A program made the position numbers and the translations under genes. A stretch of 31,727 bases of DNA from an uncultured Eubacteriales bacterium (lineage in GTDB: Bacteria; Bacillota; Clostridia; Oscillospirales; Oscillospiraceae): positions 1 through 31,727 of the forward strand of contig URWG01000002.1 of NCBI GenBank assembly GCA_900551495.1, written 5' to 3'. This document shows, piece after piece, positions 1-7,918 of this stretch. Every line of letters begins with the position of its first letter. The first letter of the stretch is position 1. The notes beneath the pieces are model-generated. The model did no database searches. It saw nothing but the letters and a program-made list of their open reading frames with translations, and was not told where the DNA came from.

Positions 1-3000
1 CGCGCCCTTGCCGCCGTAAAGCTCATCGCCGAGGCGGGCAACGGTCCGAAAAACGTGTTCCCGCAGCGTGTCAAGCTGTGCCCGACTTGCCAGATCGCCC
101 TTCCGCTCGCCGTCCTTGCCGCAGCCGTAGGGCAGATAGGTCGGCGAACCGTCGCACGGCTCCATGGCTTGCAGCACATCCTCGCGGTCAAGCAAAAGTC
201 CGCTGCGGCGCTGTGATTTCTGCCGCCGGTCGTTCATCTTCTTTTCGTCAAAACGGTTCTGCACGGTAACGCGTTCGATCCGTGCGGGGAAATACAGGAC
301 GCCAGCCGCCTCTAAGGGCTTGCCGAGAAGCCGCTCTCCGTGCCGCTCAAGCGCAAACAGGTACAGCAGCATCTGAAGCCCCAGTCCGTGAAATACCTTC
401 GTGTAGTCAAAGCTCTTTTTGCCTGTTTTATAGTCGATCACGCGGACAAAAACGCGGTCGCCGCTGCGCCATGTATCCACACGGTCCACAAAGCCGGTCA
501 GCTTCGCCGTCATTTTCTCCCCGACGATCCGCACTGAGGGGAGCGTTTCGCAGTCGGCAAAGTGCAGCTCAAACCATGTCGGCTCAAATTCCGAATTGCG
601 CAGTTCCTCGTAAAGGTCGCGGACGACCATCCGCACCTCGGCAAACGTACGGCGGAACAGGTACTCCGCCCGCGCGGATTCCCAAAGCTCGGAAAGCTCC
701 GTTTTCGCATAAAGCTCCATCCGCTCGTCCGCGATTGCCAGCACCTCGCCACAGGATACCGAGCCGAAGCCCCCGCGCCGCTGTACCTCCCGCCCGACGT
801 GCTCCAACACGTCATGAACGAAGGTGCCGTAAATCGACGCATCCAGCTCCGCCGTCTCCCGCTCGCGGGCATTGAGTCCGTAATTCAAGAAATAGGCAAA
901 GCGGCACTCGGCAAGCTTGTCAATGCGCGACGAGGACAGGTGCAGCGTCTTATCGTAGAGCGCACGCACCGCCGTCTGCGAAAGCGCGCCGAAATCATAT
1001 TCGCCCGCCTCGGAAAGCTCCCGTGCCGTCCGCGTAAGATCGGGCAGACGGTCGGAAGACTCCCGCCACAGATTCGGCGACGCGGCAAGATACGCCAAAT
1101 ACTCCCGCGTGCTGCGCGAGGTCAGCGCGTCGGTATCGGTGCAGACCGCCGCCGACGGAAACAGTCTCCTTGCGCGGCGCAGGAAATACGAAGCATTCTC
1201 CGCTGCGCCGAAATAAAGCCGTTCGCTTCCGGTCGCCAGCACGCTGTCGATCGCCGCCAGCTCCAACGCCAGCAGCCCTGCGCCGGTCGGGTTCATGCTG
1301 ATGCCCGCCTCGGTCAGATCGGCGCGTTCGCTGTCGGTCAGGAGGGTTTGGTTTCCGCTCGCCGTGGGAAACACACCCTCATTCGCACCGAGGAGGAACA
1401 GCACCTTCGTATCGCTGCGGCGCTGGGACATCAGGCTGCCGACATTCACGCAATCAAGGCTTGCCGGTATCGTGCCGATGGCGTAGCAGCTCAGCGCCGT
1501 GCGGAAAATTCGGGTGAATTCATCGGTGTCATGCACCGAGACGCCCAAAACGCCGTAAAGCTGCTCCAAAACGCGGCAGATCACACCGTAAACCTGCGCG
1601 TATTCCTGCGCCTGCTGCAGCTTCCCCGCCGCGTAGAATGCCTCGGCACGGGCAGACAGGCATTCCCTCAGCCTGATCTCCTCCAAAAAGTCGTTCAGCG
1701 CCAACGTCATCTCGGCGGTATTTTTCGCTCCGCGCAGTGCCGACCGCAGATGCAGCAGCGGCGAAACGAACGCAGCACGGTCGGCGTTCAGAGTGTCGAG
1801 CAGCGCCTGTCCCGCCTCATCCGTCCGTTTTCTATAGCCGTAGGGCGACATATCCCATTCCCTTGCCCATGTTTCGCCGCGGATCGACCACAGCAGGGCA
1901 TAGTTTTCCAGCCGATCCGCAGCCGCCTCCGTCAGCGGCAGATAACCCGACTTCAACACGGCAAGCATCGGCTCTGTTTCCAAGGTCTGCGCTGCCTCCA
2001 ACGCCGAAAGCAGCATATGTACGACCGGCTGGCGCATGATGTCGCGGTTGCCGGCAAAATAAGCGGGGATCTCCGCTCGATCAAGCACGGAGCGCAGCAG
2101 CGGCAGATACGCAGAATCGGGACAGGCGATCGTTATATCCCGCCAACGCAGCCCTTGCTCGACAAGCCGAAGAATCTCACCTGCGGCAATGCGACATTCC
2201 GTTTCGCCATCCGCTGCCGTCAGGAACGTCAGATAGCGCTGCGGCATCTCGAATGTCTCGTTCCCGCCGCCGAACAAATGCTCCCGCAAAAAGCGCTGCG
2301 GCGTCTCCTCCTCGGCGCGAAAGCGTTCAATCCGCGCCTGAACGCCCAATCTTGCCGCGATACGGAGCAGCCGCTGCGCCGTCTGTCTTGTCGCCTCAAA
2401 CTGCTGCCCGCCGTGCTCCGTTCCGTCGCAGAGAAGCGCGACCGTCACCTCCGCCTCGGCGGAAAGGAGTTGGGCGATGATCTCCTGCTCAACGCCGTTG
2501 AAATCCGTAAAGCCGTCAAACCAAAAGCTCTTACCCGCAGCGTAGTCCGATTCCTCAAGCGCCGAAAGAAGGCGGTTGAGCTTTGTCTCCGGATTTTGCC
2601 CCAAATTGGCGGCAACCGCGTCATAGCTCTCCATCAGGAGGGCAAATTCCTCGGTTTTCAGCGCGAGCACACCGCTGAGCTTTGCGGAAACGCTGCGAAG
2701 GGTCTGCGCCGTGACGCAAAAACTGCGAAATTCGTCGAGCGTATCGATCAGCTTCAGGAGAAATTCAGGCTTATAGGCGCAGTTGGCATAGATTTTCAGA
2801 CGCGAACGGACCTGATCGACCGCAAGCGACATCATCAGCAGCTTGCCGCCCTTGTCCGTCTCCGTCTCCGCAGCGCCGCCGTATTTGGAAAAAACGCGGC
2901 TCGCCAAGCGCGAAAAGCTCAAGACCTCCGCGTGGCGGGAAATTCGATTTCCGCCGAGCAGACAGAGCTTTCGCTCCGCCGCATGGGAAAACTGCTCGGG

Positions 3001-3096
3001 AACGAGCAAAATCGAATGTCTTGTCTCGGCGCAGAGAGCGCGAAGCAGACGGTCGGTATTCGCCTTACGGTCGGTATCCAGCAGGATATGCAGCAT
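1..3096 (-). CDS. addB: AddB, ATP-dependent helicase/nuclease subunit B (3' end cut off by window edge)
   Basis: Subunit B of the AddAB (RexAB) helicase-nuclease that resects double-strand breaks, recognises Chi and loads RecA. The frame is open without a stop from 3096 to base 1 (1032 codons); family members are about 1150 residues, so the last ~100 are missing. Seen: N-terminal LLVPEQFS (residues ~24-31) and VLSFSRLASRVF, which are family hallmarks. The C-terminal nuclease domain has the first Fe-S cysteine C731 in ECRFAYF, GTFVHDVLE, and the catalytic VIDYKTG (D888, K890). The cut falls just before the expected last three Fe-S cysteines. The start ATG has GAGGTG six to eight bases upstream. 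Odd: where most AddB proteins have a P-loop (GxxGxGKT) the N-terminus reads LLDTDRKANT, so Walker A looks lost. It follows spoIIR by 68 bp. The very long plus-strand open frame over it is a shadow. Confidence 0.93.
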   Translation of the reverse strand, partial: MLHILLDTDRKANTDRLLRALCAETRHSILLVPEQFSHAAERKLCLLGGNRISRHAEVLSFSRLASRVFSKYGGAAETETDKGGKLLMMSLAVDQVRSRLKIYANCAYKPEFLLKLIDTLDEFRSFCVTAQTLRSVSAKLSGVLALKTEEFALLMESYDAVAANLGQNPETKLNRLLSALEESDYAAGKSFWFDGFTDFNGVEQEIIAQLLSAEAEVTVALLCDGTEHGGQQFEATRQTAQRLLRIAARLGVQARIERFRAEEETPQRFLREHLFGGGNETFEMPQRYLTFLTAADGETECRIAAGEILRLVEQGLRWRDITIACPDSAYLPLLRSVLDRAEIPAYFAGNRDIMRQPVVHMLLSALEAAQTLETEPMLAVLKSGYLPLTEAAADRLENYALLWSIRGETWAREWDMSPYGYRKRTDEAGQALLDTLNADRAAFVSPLLHLRSALRGAKNTAEMTLALNDFLEEIRLRECLSARAEAFYAAGKLQQAQEYAQVYGVICRVLEQLYGVLGVSVHDTDEFTRIFRTALSCYAIGTIPASLDCVNVGSLMSQRRSDTKVLFLLGANEGVFPTASGNQTLLTDSERADLTEAGISMNPTGAGLLALELAAIDSVLATGSERLYFGAAENASYFLRRARRLFPSAAVCTDTDALTSRSTREYLAYLAASPNLWRESSDRLPDLTRTARELSEAGEYDFGALSQTAVRALYDKTLHLSSSRIDKLAECRFAYFLNYGLNARERETAELDASIYGTFVHDVLEHVGREVQRRGGFGSVSCGEVLAIADERMELYAKTELSELWESARAEYLFRRTFAEVRMVVRDLYEELRNSEFEPTWFELHFADCETLPSVRIVGEKMTAKLTGFVDRVDTWRSGDRVFVRVIDYKTGKKSFDYTKVFHGLGLQMLLYLFALERHGERLLGKPLEAAGVLYFPARIERVTVQNRFDEKKMNDRRQKSQRRSGLLLDREDVLQAMEPCDGSPTYLPYGCGKDGERKGDLASRAQLDTLREHVFRTVARLGDELYGGKGA

Positions 3097-3118
3097 GGGG
3101 TTCACCTCTTTCCCATTC

Positions 3119-3124
3119 ATCATA
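3119..3124 (-). promoter_or_regulatory. possible extended -10 promoter for addB
   Basis: On the minus strand TGGTATGAT (TG-n-TATGAT) lies about 20 bases before the addB start, with a poor -35 (TGTTCA) 17 bases further up. The transcript leader would be very short. The gene could equally be read through from spoIIR, so this is tentative. Confidence 0.3.
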
Positions 3125-3164
3125 CCATAAATTCGACCGAATGAACAGAAAAAAGTGATACCGT

Positions 3165-3776
3165 TCAGTCAAACAGCGCCAAAAAAGCTTGCAGCCACTC
3201 GAGCGTCTTAAAGCGAAGAACGTATTTCTCCTCTCCCCCGACGACAAGCTCGCTTTCCTCATCGGAAAAGCCCCCCGCCGCCGCGATCCGTTCCACGCCG
3301 TCGCCCGTCGCCGCGGTGCAAAGAGACGGAAAAACAACGCACCACCAGTTATGCCCCTCGCCCGCGCCGATGGTCACGCGCAGCGACGGATATTCCCCCG
3401 CCGGCAGCGTAAAGGTATCGTAGCGGCGCGTCTCAAATTGCTCCGTCTGCACCGTAACACGCACGGAATACGGGCTATTCTCCTCCCGCAGCACCTTCTG
3501 TGCCGCCGCCGCGAGCTCCGCCGTTCCGTTTGCAAGCGCCCGCCGTGCCTCGGATGCGGTTTTGCAGTCAGCGGTCAGCGCTGAGGCTGTCTCCAAGATC
3601 GCGTCCCGCACGCGCAGCTTCTGTTCCTGATCGGCGTCGGAGTCGGAATTTGCCACAACGTGCAGCCGCACCGTCTTTTCCGCTAAGGTCCGCTGCGAGA
3701 GATAGCTGTCCGCCGCGAATACCGCCCCCGCCGTCAGCATGACCAGAATCAACCAGCAGAGAATTCGTTTTAACAC
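3165..3776 (-). CDS. spoIIR: SpoIIR, stage II sporulation protein R
   Basis: Secreted forespore signal that activates the SpoIIGA protease and thereby pro-sigma-E processing in the mother cell (family knowledge). The 203-residue product has an N-terminal signal/anchor helix (MLKRILCWLILVMLTAGAVFA), then LHVVANSDSDADQEQKLRVRDAIL (~38-61) and the C-terminal GEGHNWWCVVFPSLC (~139-153). These are the two signature blocks of SpoIIR. The start codon is GTG at 3776; GGTGA about eight bases upstream is the only Shine-Dalgarno candidate, and it lies inside the 3' arm of a strong hairpin (3784-3822). In Bacillus the gene is under sigma-F; I could not confidently place a sigma-F promoter here. It sits between ispE and addB on the same strand. 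Its presence implies an endospore-forming organism. Confidence 0.93.
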   Translation of the reverse strand: MLKRILCWLILVMLTAGAVFAADSYLSQRTLAEKTVRLHVVANSDSDADQEQKLRVRDAILETASALTADCKTASEARRALANGTAELAAAAQKVLREENSPYSVRVTVQTEQFETRRYDTFTLPAGEYPSLRVTIGAGEGHNWWCVVFPSLCTAATGDGVERIAAAGGFSDEESELVVGGEEKYVLRFKTLEWLQAFLALFD

Positions 3777-3783
3777 AAAAGGT

Positions 3784-3822
3784 CACCGCCCATATGTAAG
3801 ATTACTTACAGTATGGACGGTG
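3784..3822 (-). promoter_or_regulatory. 17-bp hairpin between ispE and spoIIR that covers the spoIIR ribosome binding site
   Basis: CACCGCCCATA (3784-3794) pairs with TATGGACGGTG (3812-3822), one G-U in RNA. TGTAAG (3795-3800) pairs with CTTACA (3805-3810), leaving a 4-base loop and one bulge. It starts 11 bases after the ispE stop, and its 3' arm contains the GGTGA used by spoIIR. A weak U-rich tail (CCUUUUGUG) follows. It may be an attenuator or terminator of ispE, a translational lock on spoIIR, or both. Confidence 0.6.
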
Positions 3823-3832
3823 GCTCCGATGA

Positions 3833-4687
3833 TTATACATTTTGTGCCAAAAAGACCTGCGAATAGTTTTCCTTCAGCATCATGCAGGCGACCGCAGCCG
3901 TCTCAAAGCTGTCAAAGATGCCGAACACCGCCGAGCCGCTGCCCGTCATTGCCGCGCCGTAAGCGCCGTAGGTCATCAGGACGGACTTGATATAGTTCAG
4001 CTCGGGGTGCGTCGGTACCGCGACCTGCTCAAAGACATTGCAAAGCCGCTTGCCGATCTGCTCCAAGTCGCTCCGCTGCAGCGCCGCCCGCATGGCAGTC
4101 GTATCCGGACGCTCGCCGACGGTGATCGTGTCTAACTGCGCGTACAGCTCCGCCGTGGAGAAGGAGAGCTCGGGCTTGCAGATGACATAGATCATCTCCG
4201 GCGCAGGCGGAAGCTGTGTCAAGCGTTCCCCCCTGCCCTCGGCAAGCGCCGTGCCGCAGAGGACGCAGAACGGCACGTCCGAGCCAAGCCTCACCCCCAG
4301 CTCCGCAAGCGCGGGAAGGGACAGCGGCGCATCAAAGGCACGGTTCATCGCCCGCAGCACCGCAGCCGCATCGGCGCTCCCGCCTGCCATGCCTGCCTGC
4401 GCGGGGATCCGCTTCGTAATGCGGATCGTCAGACCGTCCACGGAACGGTTCATTTCGCTCAGGTACAGCTCCGCAGCCTGCCACGCAAGGTTTGTGCAAT
4501 CGGTCGGGATTCCCTCGTGATCACATTCCAAACGCCACGGCTCGTGCGTGTCCGTCTCAAGCATGATGTCGTCGCGGACGGAAACGGTCTGCATGATCGA
4601 ACGCAGGTCGTGGTAGCCGTCCGCGCGGCGGTCAAGCACATCAAGCGTCAGATTCAGCTTGGCAAAAGCGCTTTCGGTGAGGATCAT
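3833..4687 (-). CDS. ispE: IspE, 4-diphosphocytidyl-2-C-methyl-D-erythritol kinase
   Basis: GHMP-family kinase of the non-mevalonate (MEP) isoprenoid pathway; it phosphorylates CDP-methylerythritol at the 2-position using ATP in the cytosol. 284 residues, the usual length. Seen: SAFAKLNLTLDVL near the N-terminus (substrate-binding lysine motif), the glycine-rich ATP loop IPAQAGMAGGSADAAAV (~92-108), and the C-terminal MTGSGSAVFGIF GHMP motif. The start ATG overlaps the stop of the upstream DUF1015 gene by four bases (ATGA), so the two are probably translationally coupled. A strong hairpin separates it from spoIIR downstream. Confidence 0.96.
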   Translation of the reverse strand: MILTESAFAKLNLTLDVLDRRADGYHDLRSIMQTVSVRDDIMLETDTHEPWRLECDHEGIPTDCTNLAWQAAELYLSEMNRSVDGLTIRITKRIPAQAGMAGGSADAAAVLRAMNRAFDAPLSLPALAELGVRLGSDVPFCVLCGTALAEGRGERLTQLPPAPEMIYVICKPELSFSTAELYAQLDTITVGERPDTTAMRAALQRSDLEQIGKRLCNVFEQVAVPTHPELNYIKSVLMTYGAYGAAMTGSGSAVFGIFDSFETAAVACMMLKENYSQVFLAQNV

Positions 4688-5925
4688 TTGATCTTTCTGC
4701 CCTCGAGATAGTAGCGCTTTTCGCGGCTGTGACCCATGGAGAAGGTCTTTCTCGGCAGGATGCCGTCCGCGATAACGCCGCGGAAGAGCTGGCTCTTTTC
4801 CATTGCGGGCAGCAGGAAGCCGATGGCGTTATCCTGCTTCGCAAGCGCGATCAGCGCGTCGTCGTCATGGATATAGTCGATCTCGCCCTCGTGCTCCTTG
4901 AGGTAGCCGTCGAGGAAGCCCTGCAGCACGCCGACCGCAAGCTGGCTCTTCTTCTTATCCAGGCTGAGCGTGCCGCTCTCGTCGCCGATAAACCACTTGA
5001 CCTCAAAGCCGCCCTCGGCGCACGCCTCGTTCTTCAGCGCGGCAAGCAGCGCCTTCGGATCGCACTTGGTAACGACACGGTGGATCGGCTCGAAAACCTG
5101 TGCCTCGTCGTGGATGTTCTCCAGCTCGACCAGCGCAAACCGTGCGGGGTGGTTGCTCAGGTCCTCGTTCGGATGATTCGCCTTCAGCTCCTCGTAGCAG
5201 GATTTCGCCGTTGCGAGAGAATGATTGCCGTCGCCGACCGCGAATACCATGGGCACGCCCTTGAGATCGGCATACTTCTTGCCGACGTTCGCGGAATACT
5301 CGGTCAGGCGGTCGTTGAATGCCGCAGCCTCCGCGCCGTCCACGAGCCAGCCGGCGATATGGTTGCCGCCCTCCATCAGCTCAAAGTCGTAGAGCTTGGT
5401 CAGCCCCTGCTTCTTTGCGGCGATCGGCTCGATCAGAACCTTATCGTGGTCGTCGCAGAGCATCAGAATATGGGGCAGCTCGATGGGCGCGTCGCGGCGT
5501 ACACGCATACGCGGCGGAATGCGCTCCACGACGGTGCGCTCGGTAGCGCGGATGGCGGAGGTGGAGCCGGTGGAGTAATCGTAAGCGTCCAGATCGACCA
5601 TGCCGACAAGTCCCTTGCGGACGGTGCCGTTTTCGAGCGTGCGCTCCACATAGACAAACGAGTTCGGATAGGTACGGAAAATATTCTCCTTGAGGTATTC
5701 CGCCATCGTGCGGTTGATGAGCGCGGTGTGCTCCGCTTCCTTTTCGGTGCCGAGCTCCGCCTCGGGGAGGATCAGGTTGATGGTGGACGGTGCGCCCTCA
5801 GCGTTCTTGCGCACGCGCTCCCAATAGGCAGGGTCGGAGGTGAACTGGTCGCAGGCGATCACCGCCCACTTTTCCATCGACTCGACCTGAGGGAAGAGAA
5901 TATCAGCCGGTAAAAATGCATTCAT
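4684..5925 (-). CDS. DUF1015 family protein
   Basis: 413-residue cytosolic protein of the DUF1015 family, whose biochemical function is not established to my knowledge. Seen: MNAFLPADILFPQ at the N-terminus, VIACDQFTSDPAYWERV, LMCDDHDKVLIEPI in the middle, and FAVGDGNHSLATAKSCYE around residue 255, which is the hallmark GDGNHS motif. I chose the start at 5925 because the family begins with this short motif and an AAGGCGG stretch precedes it. The reading frame is open for another 171 codons upstream, but that part is encoded by a palindromic repeat element and a promoter region and is not protein-like. Its stop overlaps the ispE start (ATGA). Confidence 0.9.
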   Translation of the reverse strand: MNAFLPADILFPQVESMEKWAVIACDQFTSDPAYWERVRKNAEGAPSTINLILPEAELGTEKEAEHTALINRTMAEYLKENIFRTYPNSFVYVERTLENGTVRKGLVGMVDLDAYDYSTGSTSAIRATERTVVERIPPRMRVRRDAPIELPHILMLCDDHDKVLIEPIAAKKQGLTKLYDFELMEGGNHIAGWLVDGAEAAAFNDRLTEYSANVGKKYADLKGVPMVFAVGDGNHSLATAKSCYEELKANHPNEDLSNHPARFALVELENIHDEAQVFEPIHRVVTKCDPKALLAALKNEACAEGGFEVKWFIGDESGTLSLDKKKSQLAVGVLQGFLDGYLKEHEGEIDYIHDDDALIALAKQDNAIGFLLPAMEKSQLFRGVIADGILPRKTFSMGHSREKRYYLEGRKIK

Positions 5926-5959
5926 AAGAAAAGAATCCGCCTTTCGTACAATTCTGTTT

Positions 5960-5976
5960 CTGCGCAAACCACGCAT
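5960..5976. repeat. 17-bp direct repeat, left copy
   Basis: CTGCGCAAACCACGCAT, identical to the copy at 6151-6167. The two copies exactly bracket a ~174-bp palindromic element and look like a long target-site duplication. Confidence 0.7.
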
Positions 5977-6150
5977 CAGTGTGTCAAAAAGCCCCGATTT
6001 TGTCATTGCGAGGGTGCTTGCACCCGTGGCAATCTCGCAGATATGTTTCGGAATTTCGGAAAACCCCGGCGAATTCGAAACATTCAGCATGAGATTCCCA
6101 CGTCGGGCTGCGCCCTCATCGGAATGACACGAGAGTTCTTTGACAGACCG
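5977..6150. mobile_element. MITE-like palindromic repeat element without coding capacity
   Basis: A ~174-bp element with imperfect ~30-bp terminal inverted repeats. The left end reads GTGTGTCAAAAAG then TGTCATTGCGA, and the right end, reverse-complemented, reads GTCTGTCAAAGAA then TGTCATTCCGA. The TGTCATTGCGAG...GGAATGACA core resembles the dispersed palindromic repeats found in many bacterial genomes that give spurious short open frames. No transposase is encoded. It lies in the 5' untranslated region of the DUF1015 gene, between that gene and the likely -10 boxes. Confidence 0.65.
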
Positions 6151-6167
6151 CTGCGCAAACCACGCAT
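6151..6167. repeat. 17-bp direct repeat, right copy
   Basis: Second identical copy of CTGCGCAAACCACGCAT. Its last two bases overlap a minus-strand TATAAT, so the pre-insertion sequence probably began right at the DUF1015 promoter. Confidence 0.7.
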
Positions 6168-6184
6168 TATACGATATTATTATA
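6166..6184 (-). promoter_or_regulatory. two possible -10 boxes for the DUF1015-ispE transcript
   Basis: Minus-strand TATAAT occurs twice (6166-6171 and 6179-6184) in a short AT-rich patch between the repeat element and the divergent DUF378 gene. No good -35 is seen for either. The rest of the 388-bp gap up to 6313 is AT-rich and presumably also holds the DUF378 promoter (a TATAGT lies at 6256-6261), which I cannot place with confidence. Confidence 0.35.
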
Positions 6185-6313
6185 ACGCATCGCGCACAAA
6201 TTTCATAGCCCCTTATTTGTTGACGCTTTTTACAAATTTCAGCAGTTATTTTGCGTATAGTGCACAAAAAATCCGCCCATAATAAAGGCAGCAAGAAAAC
6301 AGGAGGAATCAAC

Positions 6314-6526
6314 ATGGACACACTCGCATTGATCCTGAGCATTATCGGCTCGCTCAACTGGGGTCTGGTCGGCATTTTCCGTTTCGATTTGGTCGCATGG
6401 CTGTTCGGCGGACAGACCGGACTTGTCAGCCGCATCATCTATACCATCGTCGGTCTGGCGGGGCTTTGGTGCATTTCCCTGCTCTTCCGAAAGAAAGCGC
6501 TCGCAACGGATAGCGGTGATATGTAA
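6314..6526 (+). CDS. DUF378 family small membrane protein
   Basis: 70-residue membrane protein of the DUF378 (YuzA-like) family; function unknown. It has two predicted transmembrane helices (about residues 4-26 and 37-58), and the family signature SIIGSLNWGLVGIF lies in the first helix. The start at 6314 was chosen because a perfect AGGAGG lies at 6301-6306 with a 7-base spacer; the longer open frame upstream is not protein-like. It is transcribed alone, divergent from DUF1015, and followed immediately by a bidirectional terminator. Confidence 0.88.
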   Translation: MDTLALILSIIGSLNWGLVGIFRFDLVAWLFGGQTGLVSRIIYTIVGLAGLWCISLLFRKKALATDSGDM

Positions 6527-6567
6527 AAAATCGCACAGTCGTTTTTCAACGGCTGTGCGGTTTCTTT
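6525..6567. terminator. bidirectional rho-independent terminator
   Basis: CGCACAGTCG (6532-6541) pairs with CGGCTGTGCG (6550-6559) around an 8-base loop. It is flanked by AAAAAA on the left and a T-rich tract on the right, so it can end both the DUF378 transcript and the convergent DHHW/MBOAT transcript. Confidence 0.85.
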
Positions 6568-7903
6568 ATTGATTGACCAAACGGTTGAGCCATTCCACAT
6601 AGGCTTCCGAGGAAATCATCATCGGGTAGTTCAGAATGATGCAGTCGTCAACGCCCTGCTCCTTTGCAAACGAAGCAAGGTCAAGGCTCGGGTGACCGTC
6701 GCGGTTAAACTCACGCGGGTCGATGGCAATGATCTTGCTGTAATGGCTGGTCAGCCACGGCGTAAACGCATTGCCGTAGGACTCCTTGATGATCATGCAG
6801 ACGGGACCTTCAACGTCGGTATTGATGATCGTCACGGGGTGGTCGCCGCCGAGGAAGGTCAGGTATTTGTTCGAAACATCGCTGCCGATATAGCTGATAC
6901 AGCCCATCGGGATCTCCGTCGTCAGTGTTGCATCCTCGTAATAGCCGGTGTCGGTGTCCACATAGGGACGGTAATAGTACAGCGTATCGGGGTTGCTTGC
7001 CAGCACCGCCGCCTGCGGATAGCCGGAGAGGAAGGTATACATTGAGCCGAGAAAATTATCGTACTGTCCCTGTTCGAACTTGCTCAGCGGGGGCGCGTCG
7101 AAGCCCGCCGCCTCGCAGAACGCGGTATAGGCATAATACGCGCCGAGCTGCGTCCAGTGGTGGTCGGTGCGGAAGTAGATATACTCGTCGGTGTGCGCGG
7201 CAAGCTTGGCGTAGGCATCGGCGGTTTTCACGTTGCTGCCCAGCTTTTCATAGCAGAAGCCGATCATTTTGCTCTGCGACATGTCGCCGGTGTGGTAATC
7301 GTTGGGTGCATAGAACTCCGCCCCGTTCGGAACGAGCACATTGAAGGTCCGCACATCCTTACCGAGCGCCGTCGCGATATTCGTCACGGCGTCCCCATAG
7401 CTCTCCATTACGTCGTAATTCGCATGGGGAACCTCAAGCGCCCGATCGCCGACGATCAGCGCCTGCCCGAGGTCCTCGGCAACGACGTTATGATTGTCCA
7501 CACGCTCGGTCGGCTGCGTCGGCTGCTCGGACGGCGCCTCCGTAGTCGCGGCGGGATCGGTGTCCGAGGGCTTTTCGGTCGCAGGCGCCGTGGGCTTGAG
7601 GGCTTCACCGCCGTTGGCAGCGCCGCCGTTCATATTGACGATGATCGAAACGTCGTCGCCCGAAAGACCGGAATAGCGATAAAAGCCGTTGAGCGCGGTA
7701 TTCGTGCTTTTCAGCGTCTTGTTGTCAGAGAAGCCAGCGGAATAATAGGTGCGGTAGTCGCTGTAAAAGCTGCCGTTCAGCAGCGCGGAGAAGGTCAGCT
7801 TCGGCTTTTGGGCAGAGCTGCTCGGGCTGAACAGCGCGACTACGCCGAAGATCAAAAGCAATCCCAGCACCGCGGAAGTCAGAACAGTGTAAATTCGTTT
7901 CAT
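6566..7903 (-). CDS. DHHW family secreted/membrane-anchored protein (AlgX/AlgJ-like partner of MBOAT)
   Basis: 445-residue extracytoplasmic protein with an N-terminal signal anchor (residues ~4-25), a Thr/Pro/Glu-rich linker (~100-133) and an SGNH-hydrolase-like domain. It carries the name-giving DHHW motif (247-250, in YFRTDHHWTQLG), the likely catalytic Asp/His block by analogy to AlgX/AlgJ. By family knowledge such proteins act with an MBOAT membrane acyltransferase to add O-acetyl groups to a secreted or wall polysaccharide. The MBOAT gene lies 15 bp upstream in the same operon, which supports this role. GAGGG precedes the ATG. The polymer acylated here cannot be read from the sequence. 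Confidence 0.87.
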   Translation of the reverse strand: MKRIYTVLTSAVLGLLLIFGVVALFSPSSSAQKPKLTFSALLNGSFYSDYRTYYSAGFSDNKTLKSTNTALNGFYRYSGLSGDDVSIIVNMNGGAANGGEALKPTAPATEKPSDTDPAATTEAPSEQPTQPTERVDNHNVVAEDLGQALIVGDRALEVPHANYDVMESYGDAVTNIATALGKDVRTFNVLVPNGAEFYAPNDYHTGDMSQSKMIGFCYEKLGSNVKTADAYAKLAAHTDEYIYFRTDHHWTQLGAYYAYTAFCEAAGFDAPPLSKFEQGQYDNFLGSMYTFLSGYPQAAVLASNPDTLYYYRPYVDTDTGYYEDATLTTEIPMGCISYIGSDVSNKYLTFLGGDHPVTIINTDVEGPVCMIIKESYGNAFTPWLTSHYSKIIAIDPREFNRDGHPSLDLASFAKEQGVDDCIILNYPMMISSEAYVEWLNRLVNQ

Positions 7904-7918
7904 ATCAGGTTCCCTCCG

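Noticed and set aside
562..3144. 860-codon plus-strand open frame
   Set aside because: It is antisense to addB, which has clear AddB motifs, a ribosome binding site and the right length. The plus-strand product is Arg/Gln-rich without known motifs; long antisense frames are common in GC-rich genes.
4729..5913. 394-codon plus-strand open frame
   Set aside because: Antisense shadow of the DUF1015 gene; no motif and no ribosome binding site.
5926..6438. N-terminal extension of the DUF1015 protein
   Set aside because: The upstream in-frame codons are made of the palindromic repeat element, promoter and antisense of DUF378; the family starts at MNAFLPADI.
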